This document shows positions 26,972-36,093 of a stretch of 64,000 nucleotides of DNA, piece by piece. The number at the start of each line of letters is the position of its first letter. Within the stretch, counting starts at the first letter, position 1. Below the pieces are notes generated by a model. It worked only from the letters and a program-made list of their open reading frames with translations, was not told the origin of the DNA and did not search any database. Location of the stretch: the NCBI GenBank assembly GCA_028281535.1, contig JANQJS010000003.1, positions 62,001 to 126,000 of the forward strand. Direction: 5' to 3'. The stretch is from Sedimentisphaerales bacterium (GTDB lineage Bacteria; Planctomycetota; Phycisphaerae; Sedimentisphaerales; SM23-30). Position numbers and translations under genes: made by a program.

Positions 26972-27823
26972 CTAGCTTTGACCATTGTCAAAACTCACAC
27001 AGTTCTTACGTCTAAAACGTGCTAATGCTAAGCTTCCTGTTCCTAGTAATAAAATAGTCGCAGGTTCAGGAATATTCGCGACGATTTTTAATTGACTGGC
27101 TAGAATTCCAGTATTACTGATGTAGTCTGATGTTGAAAAATCAGTCAGGACAGGGGTGGTATTATTATTAAAGGTAAAGTCTGCACGAAAGTCACCGATT
27201 TTAACATCGAATAGAGCCCCATCAAAAAACGCACCTTCAACAGGTTCAAAGAATGCTTGAGCCAAAGCCTGATTTGAGTTTTCAATATTGGGATTTTCAA
27301 AAGCTTGGAATGTTGCTTGATCCATGACCGCTCGAAGTAAAAGTATTTCATTGTTTAAGTCAAAATAGGCAATATTACCTAAATGTGTTACTGCTTTAGC
27401 TTTGATCAAGATTTCAATGTTATTACCACCATCAAATACTCCGATCGCATCTCCATTTCCTGTTTGACCTGGATTCACGGAGTTGTCTGCTAAAAGTTCG
27501 CTTGCCGTTATTTCCACGCTACCTAGAAATTCATAATCTGCCAATCCGCCGCCAAAAATACCGATGGGAGCTGTATTGGCGAAGGTGTTTTCATAAACAG
27601 GGTTGCCAGAAAAGGTTCTGGGTTGAAAAACAGACGGGTTTGTTGCATCGCCTAAACCATTATTAACATGAAACCACTCTGCACCATCAAAATAGGTGAA
27701 AGTGATGTCGGAGATAAATTCAGTCGCTTTTGCGTTTGAAATGAAAGGGGAGCCTGACGTAGTGAGCACTAGTAAGGCTAAAGCCGTAAGAACCTCTTTT
27801 TTTATCCTACAAATCAACATCAT
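26972..27823 (-). CDS. PEP-CTERM exported protein with extended tail
   Basis: 283 residues; signal peptide about 1-33. The C-terminal signal PEPATILLLGTGSLALARFRRKN is followed by ten more residues (CVSFDNGQS end), so the basic cluster is not quite terminal. The body is an all-beta domain of no recognised family, with an acidic first half. Not obviously homologous to the other PEP-CTERM protein outside the sorting signal. Confidence 0.88.
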   Translation of the reverse strand: MMLICRIKKEVLTALALLVLTTSGSPFISNAKATEFISDITFTYFDGAEWFHVNNGLGDATNPSVFQPRTFSGNPVYENTFANTAPIGIFGGGLADYEFLGSVEITASELLADNSVNPGQTGNGDAIGVFDGGNNIEILIKAKAVTHLGNIAYFDLNNEILLLRAVMDQATFQAFENPNIENSNQALAQAFFEPVEGAFFDGALFDVKIGDFRADFTFNNNTTPVLTDFSTSDYISNTGILASQLKIVANIPEPATILLLGTGSLALARFRRKNCVSFDNGQS

Positions 27824-27841
27824 CCATTCTCCTGTTTTGTA

Positions 27842-27862
27842 ACTCCAGATCCTATCTGGAGT
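27842..27862. promoter_or_regulatory. Perfect inverted repeat in the leader of the second PEP-CTERM gene
   Basis: ACTCCAGAT (27842-27850) - CCT - ATCTGGAGT (27854-27862). It lies 19-39 bases upstream of the minus-strand ATG at 27823, next to the RBS region, so it could act as an operator or as a translation-modulating hairpin. Confidence 0.5.
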
Positions 27863-27891
27863 CTCTCCTTCGCGTTATATACATAAAAAAA

Positions 27892-27923
27892 AGAGAACTC
27901 GGCGCAAATGTGCCAAATTCTCT
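27892..27923 (-). terminator. Rho-independent terminator of the TIGR03790/dockerin gene
   Basis: AGAGAA (27892-27897) pairs with TTCTCT (27918-27923), with an inner GGC/GCC pairing. The minus strand continues into a run of eight T. About 150 bases after the stop. Confidence 0.7.
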
Positions 27924-28070
27924 CTCTCGTATTATATTTGCTAAATCTCTCTAAAAAATGCGAATGCCATCCTATCATAATTTCACCCATTGGGAAATTA
28001 GAAAATCATTAAATTGCAAAATTAATGAATAGATTAATTTAAATAATTGTAGTTATTTTGGTTATATGGA

Positions 28071-29957
28071 TTAATTTTTCAGAAAATTTTTTGCCAACCA
28101 CAAATCTGCCAAATTAATTAGACTATCTTGGTTCACATCACAACGATCATTGTATTTTTGAAATTTACCCTCATCTAAAGCGTTTAAATCGCCTCCCATA
28201 GATTTTTTTATGTACCAGAGATCAAACAAATTAATGATAGAGTCAAGATTAGTGTCTCCCGGCATTTTTTTGAAATGATCACCTCCGGGCCCAAAAGCAA
28301 TTTGCATGAGTGGATCTCCGATTACTACTTCTGACCAACTTAAGTAGGGTATTGCTGTGTAGGCTGCTTCAACGAAGGTTAGGTCTGCAACGCCATTATC
28401 GTCATGGTCAGCTATATAATTGTAGAATAAGAAATAGTTATCTATTGCGGCATCGGATTGAGGTTCGAAGCAGTGTCCAATGGCACCTGAGCCACCAATA
28501 GCCATGAAATCGACGATTTTCCCTTGTGCATTGGGTTGAGTTGCAATATCAGAAAAAAAAGTGACGGCATTATAACTTTCAAACGAAGTGAAAATACTTC
28601 CATTTGTTAAATTGAAAATACCTGAATTTGGATCTGTTGCATACAGATAATCATCAGATAAACTTTCATCTCCGTTTATTCCATAGGTAGCAAGCGTTAT
28701 TACTTTTTGCATATCATCGCGCTCAATGAGTGTTCCTATGGTAGAATCCAAATCTGCCTGAGTTGCTTGGGTATTATTTCTTTGATCAATCACAACCATT
28801 ACGTCATGAGCCAGAGGCATTGGGGAAAAACTAAATGCATTTGTTGTACCCGTTTGTCCCGTCATAATGGTATAGCCTTGTTCATAGTCATCGATGGTTT
28901 TTTTTCCTGGTGCATCAGGAGGTTGGGGGGTATTTGGATCAAAAACCCAAAAATCTGGACCTGATGTTTCGCCGTTAGGTCCCTGATTAAATGGTGAGTA
29001 TCGGGCTAGATTAAAAATGCGATTGCTATCTGCATTTGCAACACCTGATTGCGGGGCTGTGTCAAAAACAGAAACTGTTTGAGTTGGATTGATACCAATT
29101 AAGGGGTCTGAAGCTCTTTTGGAGCGTTCGAGCATATTACGCACAGAAAAAATAGGTGTTCCTCCTTGTTCTTTGGGGCCATCTAGACGAATTGTCAGAT
29201 AGATATGACCTGTATGAAAAAGGCGATTTTGAATGCCTCCGATGAAATCGACCGGTGTTCCTTCCATGATTGGTGAGTCAACATTTGTGGGAGAGCTGAC
29301 AAATGTCCAGCTCATAACTCCCATTTGAGGCACAGGTTTGTTAAAAAGTTTGATTGGGCTGTTACGATATCCTTGGTATGGATTTGTCACACGATTATTG
29401 ATACCGATTTCATCATTGTACCAAAGCGTTGCTAACTCAGATTCAACTGAAGCCGCATTAATACTTCCTTCAAAATTAACAACAATCGCACTTGATCCGG
29501 CGGGTGAAATAACTGAGCCGAATTGGCTTTGGTTTGTATCCTCGATTCGATAGGGAAGTCCAGCCGTTGTGATGATGATTCTTATATCAGTTATTCGCGT
29601 AGGGGTATTGGGGTCTTGTAAGTAGTTTTTTAGTGGGGTAGCAATGTGTGTATTGTAGTCAGTTCGAGTGATAATTTCATCTGCGGGTGTACTGTTTGGT
29701 CCACTACAATCAGTCAGGCCAGGCAGGGAAAGGATCTGGTCATTATCAATATCAGGGTAATACTCTTGGTATAATCGTGCAATATATCTACTGGTCGGAC
29801 TGTTTTCATTCACAAGAATTAAAACATCTTCCGGGCCAAGGGTGCTGTCTGCAAGTAAGTTGCTTTGTTGGGTAAGCATAAAAAAAAACGAAGCCAGCAT
29901 CATAATCTTTATTGGAATGCCCACTACGGTTGTGCTATTCTTAAAACAACTTAACAA
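28071..29957 (-). CDS. TIGR03790-type exported protein with dockerin-like C-terminus
   Basis: 628 residues with a signal peptide (to about residue 37). The start of the mature part (EDVLILVNENSPTSRYIARLYQEYY) and TRTDYNTHIATPLKNYL ... IIITTAGLPYRI match TIGR03790, a planctomycete-rich family of unknown function. The last ~60 residues hold two EF-hand-like dockerin segments: GDTNLDSIINLFDLWYIKKS and CDVNQDSLINLADLWLAKNF, each with the D-x-N-x-D calcium loop. Dockerins bind cohesins in cellulosomes, but in planctomycetes such tails occur on many secreted proteins without known cohesin partners. Transcribed alone. Confidence 0.8.
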   Translation of the reverse strand: MLSCFKNSTTVVGIPIKIMMLASFFFMLTQQSNLLADSTLGPEDVLILVNENSPTSRYIARLYQEYYPDIDNDQILSLPGLTDCSGPNSTPADEIITRTDYNTHIATPLKNYLQDPNTPTRITDIRIIITTAGLPYRIEDTNQSQFGSVISPAGSSAIVVNFEGSINAASVESELATLWYNDEIGINNRVTNPYQGYRNSPIKLFNKPVPQMGVMSWTFVSSPTNVDSPIMEGTPVDFIGGIQNRLFHTGHIYLTIRLDGPKEQGGTPIFSVRNMLERSKRASDPLIGINPTQTVSVFDTAPQSGVANADSNRIFNLARYSPFNQGPNGETSGPDFWVFDPNTPQPPDAPGKKTIDDYEQGYTIMTGQTGTTNAFSFSPMPLAHDVMVVIDQRNNTQATQADLDSTIGTLIERDDMQKVITLATYGINGDESLSDDYLYATDPNSGIFNLTNGSIFTSFESYNAVTFFSDIATQPNAQGKIVDFMAIGGSGAIGHCFEPQSDAAIDNYFLFYNYIADHDDNGVADLTFVEAAYTAIPYLSWSEVVIGDPLMQIAFGPGGDHFKKMPGDTNLDSIINLFDLWYIKKSMGGDLNALDEGKFQKYNDRCDVNQDSLINLADLWLAKNFLKN

Positions 29958-30249
29958 TTTTCTACCCTACAAAATAACTCTCCTTGCTCTCCCAGCTAAT
30001 TCCTAAATACTGTCACAATTCTGTTCCTCCCTGAAACACATTTTACAAGATCAAAATAAGTTCTTAATGTTGCTTAGACTATTTTTTGATTTGTATATTG
30101 CTTTTGTGTGAATCCATCATTAAACCACCAGTGTAGCAGAAAAATAACAGGTATTCAATATATAACATCGTATGTGTGGGGGAGTTTATAGGATAAAGCC
30201 CTAGAAGGGGTTGGGCTGATGAGAGTTTAAATGGTTAATATGTAAATAG

Positions 30250-31737
30250 TTAACTGGATAATTGCTTTTCTAAGCAATGAAGCCAATTTGCATAGGCGTT
30301 TTGGAGCGACTCGAGTTGATTTGGGTCTGGTTCGATAGATTTTGTTTTATTAAATCCTATAAATGCCTGATCAAAATCCTTATAAACACCGCAACCCACT
30401 CCTGCACCGCGTGCGGCTCCTTGAGAGCCATCGGTGTTATAAAGTTCTACAGTACAATTGGTTACTGTTGCAAATGTTTGGGCAAAGATGGGGCTTTGGA
30501 ACATATTCGCATCGCCTGCTCGAACGGTGTTTATGCTTAAGCCCATGTCATGCATAATGTTAAGGCCATAGTTGAGTGAGAAAACAATGCCTTCTTGTGC
30601 GGCACGCAAGCAGTGAGCTAGTGTGTGTCGGTTGAAATCTAAGTTTTGGAAACATGCGCCGATATTATTGTTTGCCAAACTGCGTTCTGCACCATTACCA
30701 AATGGCAGAATGGTTAATCCTTCAGAGCCGGCAGGGATCTGGTTTGCCAGTTCGTTCATTTCGTTGTAATCTTTGCCACCCGTTAAGTTGTGTTTGAGCC
30801 AGCTGTTGAGAATACCTGTGCCGTTGATGCAAAGTAGAACACCGATACGATTTTTCTCTTCTGTGTGATTGACGTGTAAAAAGCCATTCACGCGCGATTG
30901 CGGATCAAAGCAGCTTTCTTTGGCAATGCCATAGATAACTCCAGATGTTCCCGCGGTTGTTGCTGCCTGGCCGGGTTCTAGGACATTGAGTGAGAAAGCA
31001 TTGTTGGGTTGGTCGCCACTACGATAGCAAACGGGTGTCCCGGCGGCGAGTCCGAGTTCGCTTGCAGCATCGCTAGTTAGGTTGCCCTGGTCACCAAACA
31101 CTTCGACGCGATCAGCTAGAACAGTATCAGGAATGCCATAGTAGTCCAGGACGTTGATGGCCACTTGATTTTCTTTAAAATTCCAAAGGATTCCTTCTGA
31201 TAGGCCGGTGTGAGTGGTATTGATCTGGCCGGTGAGCTTCATAGCAATGTAATCGCCGGGAAGCATAATTTTATGGATTTTTTTGAACAGGTCCGGTTCG
31301 TTTTCTTTGACCCAATGCAGCTTGGAGGCGGTAAAGTTACCTGGACTATTGAGAAAATTTTCCAGGCAGTATTCTTGGCCAAGATCGTTAAATGCTTTAT
31401 TACCAATTTCAACAGCTCGGCTATCGCACCAGATGATACTCGGGCGAAGGACTTGCTGATTTTTGTCGACGCAAACTAATCCATGCATTTGATAGGTAAT
31501 GCCAATGCCTTTGATGTCGGCGGGATTGATGGAACTTTCACTAAGAAGTTCTTGTGAGGCTGCTTTGACATTCGTCCACCAATCTTCAGGATTTTGTTCT
31601 GCCCATCCAGGTTGAGGGCTGAGAATTGCCATCTCTTTTTTAGGGCAAGTCGCACTGGCAATCAGCGCACCATTGTCTGCTTGCAACAAGGTTGCTTTCA
31701 CTGAAGACGTTCCAATGTCAAAACCTAATAAATACAT
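30250..31737 (-). CDS. xylB: Xylulokinase-type FGGY carbohydrate kinase
   Basis: 495 residues. N-terminal actin-like motif GFDIGTSSVKATLL, substrate region WCDSRAVEIG, the FGGY C-terminal motifs AATTAGTSGVIYG and DGSQGAARGAGVGCGVY. Closest by eye to xylulokinase, which phosphorylates D-xylulose; other ketose or alditol substrates are possible in this family. It is not next to a xylose isomerase. It lies near an aldo/keto reductase, a GntR regulator and a TRAP operon, so it may serve the same sugar pathway, but it has its own 390-base upstream region. Confidence 0.88.
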   Translation of the reverse strand: MYLLGFDIGTSSVKATLLQADNGALIASATCPKKEMAILSPQPGWAEQNPEDWWTNVKAASQELLSESSINPADIKGIGITYQMHGLVCVDKNQQVLRPSIIWCDSRAVEIGNKAFNDLGQEYCLENFLNSPGNFTASKLHWVKENEPDLFKKIHKIMLPGDYIAMKLTGQINTTHTGLSEGILWNFKENQVAINVLDYYGIPDTVLADRVEVFGDQGNLTSDAASELGLAAGTPVCYRSGDQPNNAFSLNVLEPGQAATTAGTSGVIYGIAKESCFDPQSRVNGFLHVNHTEEKNRIGVLLCINGTGILNSWLKHNLTGGKDYNEMNELANQIPAGSEGLTILPFGNGAERSLANNNIGACFQNLDFNRHTLAHCLRAAQEGIVFSLNYGLNIMHDMGLSINTVRAGDANMFQSPIFAQTFATVTNCTVELYNTDGSQGAARGAGVGCGVYKDFDQAFIGFNKTKSIEPDPNQLESLQNAYANWLHCLEKQLSS

Positions 31738-32128
31738 GAGATCTAAATATGTAGGCGAAATTTATCCTTTGGTCAATATGAAATTCTCCAGATAAGAAAT
31801 AAGTTATAATATTTTTATTGATAATATCTAAAGTCATTTAGGCGAGATGATCTATCAATTATTAGGCCGTTGAATAAATCTAAAGGTCAAAAAGATATTT
31901 GTTGTTAGCGTAAACAGTATTTTAGGATTTGAAATACTGTGTTGGTGAGATAATTTTTTCGAGCAATTATACGGCGATTTTAATTACAATTTAGATAAAC
32001 CAAAATTTATCATATTGTCGCACAAGCTTATCAAAACGACATCGTTTATCGTTGCGATGAGCTTGTGCATTAATTAAGGGAGCGCGTTATTGAAAAACTC
32101 GACACTGCTTAGGGACGAGTTGTTTCGA
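31738..32128. other. Intergenic region of 391 bp
   Basis: Holds the xylB promoter region and a hairpin: GCACAAGCTTATC (32020-32032) with GATGAGCTTGTGC (32056-32068), 13 base pairs with one G-U. The hairpin is 60 bases past the aldo/keto reductase stop but lacks a T-run on the minus strand, so its terminator role is uncertain. No ORF of note. Confidence 0.5.
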
Positions 32129-33166
32129 TTAATCCTCTTCTTCTAATTCTTCTTCGTCTTCTTCCTCTGGGCGTCTGAGGTGTTCGGGTAAGGCGTTATT
32201 GTCGGGTAGTTCATCGATTTCGTAACTTTTATAACCTTCATGCGTGCCATTTTTAGCAAAGTCGGCAGTTTGCTTCATGAGCTTTTCAATGTCTTCTTTG
32301 GTCATTGGTTTAAAGTTTCTGGCGATTTCCAGGTTTTTGTGGAGAATCTCCATAGAGTCAATCCCTGAGCAGAGTGTGGAAATTGGCATGGTCATTGAGA
32401 ATCGCATGGCGTCTTCGGGTTTGGCAATGTTGTTAGCAACGATAGGGCTTGGCGTTCCACATAGTGACTTCATTCCGATGACGCCCAGGTTTTTTTCAAC
32501 CGCGATAGGCAAAACTTCTTTGGTAAAACTGTAGTAGTGATAATCCAGAACGTTGATGGGCATTTGGATGGTGTCCCAGTCAAATCCGCGTTTGATCATT
32601 TCCAAGTGTACATAAGGTCGGTAATGGCCGGTAAAGCCGATATGGCGAATTTTACCTTGTTGTTTTGCTTTCAATGCAAAATCGAGAACACCCGAGTCGT
32701 AAATATCAATGATTTCACCAAGCTCGTCAATTTCATGGAATTGCCAGACATCGATGACATCTGTCTGGAGGCGTTTTAGGCTGTCTTCCAGATGTTTTTC
32801 AGCCATTTTAGGATCGCGTCCGTGATGTTTTGTCATCAAGACAATTTTTTTGCGGTAACCATCACGCAGAGCTTTGCCCATGCGTTCTTCGGCTCTGCCT
32901 TCATGATAGCACCAGGCGTTGTCAAAGAAGTTAATACCTTCATCGATTGCGGTGCGCATTAATTTAATGGCCTGGTTTTCAGTGAGGTGTTCTTCCAGGG
33001 CGATATTGCTTCCTCCAATAGCGAGTAAGGAAACTTGTTCGCCTGTTTTGCCCAGCACGCGATAGGGGATGCCGTTTCTTGCCGGGGCGGCAATGCTGAG
33101 TTTGCTCATTGAGAGTGCGGCGACTGCAGCGGTGTGAATAAATTCTCTGCGGGATAGATCCATCAT
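32129..33166 (-). CDS. TAT-exported aldo/keto reductase
   Basis: 345 residues. The N-terminus has a twin-arginine signal (LSRREFIHTAAVAAL), so the folded enzyme should be exported through Tat. The AKR barrel shows the catalytic set: Asp-x4-Tyr in FFDNAWCYHEGRAEERMG, Lys in IVLMTKHHG and His in VWQFHE. It binds NAD(P)H in related enzymes; a periplasmic cofactor source is an open question for the many planctomycete Tat-AKRs. The tail is a run of Glu and Asp. It follows the GntR regulator gene by 157 bases on the same strand. Confidence 0.9.
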   Translation of the reverse strand: MMDLSRREFIHTAAVAALSMSKLSIAAPARNGIPYRVLGKTGEQVSLLAIGGSNIALEEHLTENQAIKLMRTAIDEGINFFDNAWCYHEGRAEERMGKALRDGYRKKIVLMTKHHGRDPKMAEKHLEDSLKRLQTDVIDVWQFHEIDELGEIIDIYDSGVLDFALKAKQQGKIRHIGFTGHYRPYVHLEMIKRGFDWDTIQMPINVLDYHYYSFTKEVLPIAVEKNLGVIGMKSLCGTPSPIVANNIAKPEDAMRFSMTMPISTLCSGIDSMEILHKNLEIARNFKPMTKEDIEKLMKQTADFAKNGTHEGYKSYEIDELPDNNALPEHLRRPEEEDEEELEEED

Positions 33167-33243
33167 TGTTCTCCTGTTAACAAGGGTTTGGGTTTTAATA
33201 ACAGAAAAAAGCAGTTGCTGGGTAAGCAGTAAAATCTACGTAC

Positions 33244-33256
33244 ACATACTATATGT
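33244..33256. promoter_or_regulatory. Possible operator upstream of the aldo/keto reductase gene
   Basis: ACATA-CTA-TATGT, a small palindrome 78-90 bases before the start. It resembles the CATACA/TGTATG arms of the operator at 34113 but is shorter. Tentative. Confidence 0.3.
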
Positions 33257-33323
33257 CATTGTGTTTAAATTTGCAAATAAATTGTCTATTTTGTTTAAAA
33301 AAGAGCTTTAAGGTGATTTGAAC

Positions 33324-34058
33324 TCAATTCGATGGTGTTACATCGTTTAATTTATAAAATTTTATGGCGTGTTCTTCCGCTTGAGTGAGGTGTTTGCGCA
33401 TCGCATTGTATGCATCTTCAGGGTTTTTATCTAAAATAGATTTTGCAATATCTTGATGAAATTTGAGTGCCGCTTCTGGGGCTTCACTGAATGGGTAGGT
33501 GCTGGCAATAAATTTGTTTAGCAGATGTAAAATCGGATCCATAATAATGGGTATGAGTGGATTGTCAGTTGCTTTAGAAATACAACGATGGAATTCGATA
33601 TCGAGAGGGATATTTTTTTGAGGTTGTTTAATTTGTTTTTTCATTCTTTGGCATAATTTCATGAGATGCTCGGCAGTGTCGTCGCTTCGGTGTATTGCGG
33701 CCATTCTAGCGATTTGGGGTTCCATGAATAATCTCGTTCGGATGAGGTGCAAGAATGAGTATTCGCCACATTTCATATCCAGAAACATGTAAAATGGATC
33801 CACAATATTGGCAACATCTGGCTCTGCGATATAAACCCCGCTACCTTTGCGAATTTCTACGAGGCCGCGGCCAGCAAGCATGCGCAATGCTTCACGGATT
33901 GCGGTTCGGCTCACGCCAAATTTTTCAGCCAGTTCGATTTCGCCGGGCAGTTTATCTCCTGGGAGGAAGGATTTATTTTCAATGGCCTCTCGAATTTGCG
34001 ATTCGATTTTCTGGCTCAGTGATTTCTCTGGTTGTATTCGGGCGAACGACTCGATCAT
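33324..34058 (-). CDS. GntR-family transcriptional regulator, FadR/FCD subfamily
   Basis: 244 residues. Winged helix at about 15-80 with the GntR signature LPGEIELAEKFGVSRTAIREALRMLAGRGLVEIRKGSGVYI. The C-terminal all-helical FCD domain keeps metal/ligand histidines (EFHRCISKATDNP, MRKHLTQAEEH). FCD regulators usually bind organic or sugar acids (UxuR, ExuR, LldR, GntR) and leave DNA on binding. The gene faces away from the SDR-TRAP operon across a shared promoter-operator region, so it very likely controls that operon and itself. Confidence 0.93.
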   Translation of the reverse strand: MIESFARIQPEKSLSQKIESQIREAIENKSFLPGDKLPGEIELAEKFGVSRTAIREALRMLAGRGLVEIRKGSGVYIAEPDVANIVDPFYMFLDMKCGEYSFLHLIRTRLFMEPQIARMAAIHRSDDTAEHLMKLCQRMKKQIKQPQKNIPLDIEFHRCISKATDNPLIPIIMDPILHLLNKFIASTYPFSEAPEAALKFHQDIAKSILDKNPEDAYNAMRKHLTQAEEHAIKFYKLNDVTPSN

Positions 34059-34084
34059 TTGATTTTCCTGACATTACAAATCCG

Positions 34085-34113
34085 TTGACAAAACTCGATT
34101 AACTGTGTATATT
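34085..34113 (+). promoter_or_regulatory. Near-consensus sigma-70 promoter for the SDR-TRAP operon
   Basis: TTGACA at 34085-34090, exactly 17 bases, TATATT at 34108-34113. Transcription would begin near 34120, inside the palindromic operator, and run to the SDR gene at 34253. Confidence 0.8.
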
Positions 34114-34139
34114 GTATGACAACATACAGGTTATGTCAA
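34111..34139 (-). promoter_or_regulatory. Near-consensus sigma-70 promoter for the GntR regulator gene
   Basis: On the minus strand TTGACA (34139-34134), exactly 17 bases, TACAAT (34116-34111). It faces the plus-strand promoter and shares its -10 bases. Transcription would begin near 34104 and reach the regulator ATG at 34058. Confidence 0.78.
34113..34128. promoter_or_regulatory. Palindromic operator, probable GntR/FCD binding site
   Basis: TGTATG-ACAA-CATACA, perfect 6-base arms. It overlaps the plus promoter's -10 end and start point and lies in the spacer of the minus promoter, so one bound dimer would block both. Confidence 0.75.
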
Positions 34140-34252
34140 TTATTTTCTTAAAAAAGCGGTTTTTTTAAGGATATGATGTATAAAAATTGGATGGACTTGT
34201 GCTGATTGGTGCAGGGTAAGCAAGCGTCAAGCTCATTCACTAAGGAGACTTC

Positions 34253-35017
34253 ATGGAAATTTCTCTTAAAGGGCGGGTTGCGATAGTAACAGGTAGTTCA
34301 CAAGGGATAGGCCGGGCTATTGCAGAAGCTTTGGCGGCATCTGGTGCATCTGTAGTAATTAATAGTCATCAAAACGGCGAACGACTTGATCGTGTAGCAA
34401 AAGAAATGACAGAACAAGGGTTCCAAGTTAAGTCGGTCGTTGCAGATGTTTCTCAGAGGGTGGGATGCCAAAGGCTTCTGGATGCGGCAATGGAATTTTC
34501 AGATTCCATAGATATTCTTGTCAATAATGCGGGAGGGTTGGTGAAGAGAGTCCCAGTTGCGGAATTTGATGAAGCGCATTTTGAGAAAGTGATCGATAGT
34601 AATTTACGTTCAGCATTTTTAATGTCTCACGTGGTGATCTCTCAAATGAAAAAACAGGGATCAGGAAAAATCATTCATCTATCGTCACAGGCAGCGCATG
34701 ACGGAGGCGGCCCGGGTTCTGCGGCCTATTCCGCGAGTAAGGGTGGTATTTGGACATTTACAAAATCATTAGCCAAAGAATTAGGACCGGAAGGAATACA
34801 TGTGAATTGTATTGCGCCAGGTTTTATTGCTAACACGGTTTTTCATGATACCTTTACACCTAAAGAAACACATGAAAACGTTATTGGTATGATTCCACTA
34901 CGTCGTCATGGGCAGTCCGAAGATGTTGCGGGTGTGGCCTTGTTTCTGGCGTCAAATCTTTCTGATTATATTACCGGGCAAACCCTTGAGGTTAATGGTG
35001 GATTGTATATGCTCTAA
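34253..35017 (+). CDS. SDR-family oxidoreductase (KduD/FabG-like)
   Basis: 254 residues, classical short-chain dehydrogenase. Cofactor motif TGSSQGIGRAIAEAL, NNAG motif (VNNAGG), catalytic Ser of HLSSQA and YSASK (Tyr-x3-Lys). In KduD and related enzymes such SDRs reduce or oxidise sugar acids such as 2-keto-3-deoxy sugars or 4-deoxy-hexulose uronate; FabG-like reductases are the alternative. First gene of the operon, with AAGGAG before the ATG. Placement ahead of a TRAP transporter and behind an FCD regulator favours a sugar-acid substrate. Confidence 0.9.
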   Translation: MEISLKGRVAIVTGSSQGIGRAIAEALAASGASVVINSHQNGERLDRVAKEMTEQGFQVKSVVADVSQRVGCQRLLDAAMEFSDSIDILVNNAGGLVKRVPVAEFDEAHFEKVIDSNLRSAFLMSHVVISQMKKQGSGKIIHLSSQAAHDGGGPGSAAYSASKGGIWTFTKSLAKELGPEGIHVNCIAPGFIANTVFHDTFTPKETHENVIGMIPLRRHGQSEDVAGVALFLASNLSDYITGQTLEVNGGLYML

Positions 35018-35049
35018 GGCATTTGTTGTCATGGCAATCTGAAATTACG

Positions 35050-36090
35050 ATGAAAACGTTTGTTATTGTCATTTTGGTATTGGGCTTTTCTCTGCTTGCT
35101 TTGCTGTTTGCTGGGCCAGAGGATTCGTCTGTCTGTGTGCTTAAGCTGGCTCATGTGCTTGATGCATCTCATCCTGTTAGTCAGGGGATGGTTCGTTTAG
35201 CCGAAGAACTTGAAACTGTATCCAATGGGAAAATGCGATTGGATATCTATCCTTCAGGTCAATTGGGTGCCAGCGAACGAGAATATATTGAATCGTTACA
35301 AATCGGTTCTTTGGATATGGCCAAAGTCAGTTCAGCGGTGCTGGAAAATTTTGTACCTCAGTTTGCTGTGTTAAGTTTGCCTTATATTTTTACGTCAGAT
35401 CAACATCGTTGGAATGTATTGTTTGGTCCTGAGGGGCAGCGTTTGTTAACACTGGGGGAACCGGTATGGTTACGTGGCCTTTGTTTCTATGAATCAGGGA
35501 GCCGCAATTTCTATTTGCGAGACAAAGCGGTACATACACCAGATGACTTAAAGGGTTTGAAGATTCGTGTCATGAAAAGTTATTGGGCGATTCAGACCAT
35601 TAATGCATTGGGTGGTTCAGCGACGCCCATTTCCTTTGGTGAATTGTATACCGCGTTACAACAGGGGGTTGTTGATGGTGCGGAAAATAATATTTCGACA
35701 CTGTATCGCTCTCGTCATTATGAGGCATCCAAATATTTTGTTTTAGATGGTCATTCTTCTCCATCAGATGTTCTTATGATCAGTACGCACCGCTGGAATC
35801 GATTGAGTCAGCAGCAGCAATCCTGGTTAATGCATGCAGTGGGTGTGTCATTGAGCTATCAACGAAATTTATGGGATCAGGCTGAGCAAAAAGCATTGGA
35901 AGATATGCGTCAAAAAGGTTTAACAGTGATAGAGCCTGATAAATCATTATTTAGAGAAAAGGTTCAATCTGTTTATGATATTGTTGAAAAAGAGCATCTA
36001 GAACTTTACCAGCTGATGGTCGATATTCAAGCGATACCTGATGATAAGGATTATTTGAATCGTGTGTCGCAAAGTCGTTTGGAGAATTGA
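35050..36090 (+). CDS. dctP: TRAP transporter substrate-binding protein
   Basis: About 346 residues from ATG 35050, which begins a signal peptide (MKTFVIVILVLGFSLLALL); a TTG at 35023 is possible but badly spaced from AAGG. DctP-family landmarks: PSGQLGASEREYIESLQ, the conserved Arg region LKGLKIRVM and GVVDGAENN. DctP proteins bind carboxylates, often sugar acids, through that Arg. It delivers ligand to the DctQM permease encoded next. Confidence 0.92.
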   Translation: MKTFVIVILVLGFSLLALLFAGPEDSSVCVLKLAHVLDASHPVSQGMVRLAEELETVSNGKMRLDIYPSGQLGASEREYIESLQIGSLDMAKVSSAVLENFVPQFAVLSLPYIFTSDQHRWNVLFGPEGQRLLTLGEPVWLRGLCFYESGSRNFYLRDKAVHTPDDLKGLKIRVMKSYWAIQTINALGGSATPISFGELYTALQQGVVDGAENNISTLYRSRHYEASKYFVLDGHSSPSDVLMISTHRWNRLSQQQQSWLMHAVGVSLSYQRNLWDQAEQKALEDMRQKGLTVIEPDKSLFREKVQSVYDIVEKEHLELYQLMVDIQAIPDDKDYLNRVSQSRLEN

Positions 36091-36093
36091 ACC

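Noticed and set aside
30197-30217. AGCCC/GGGCT hairpin as terminator of xylB
   Set aside because: Only 5 pairs with an 11-base loop and no T-run on the minus strand.
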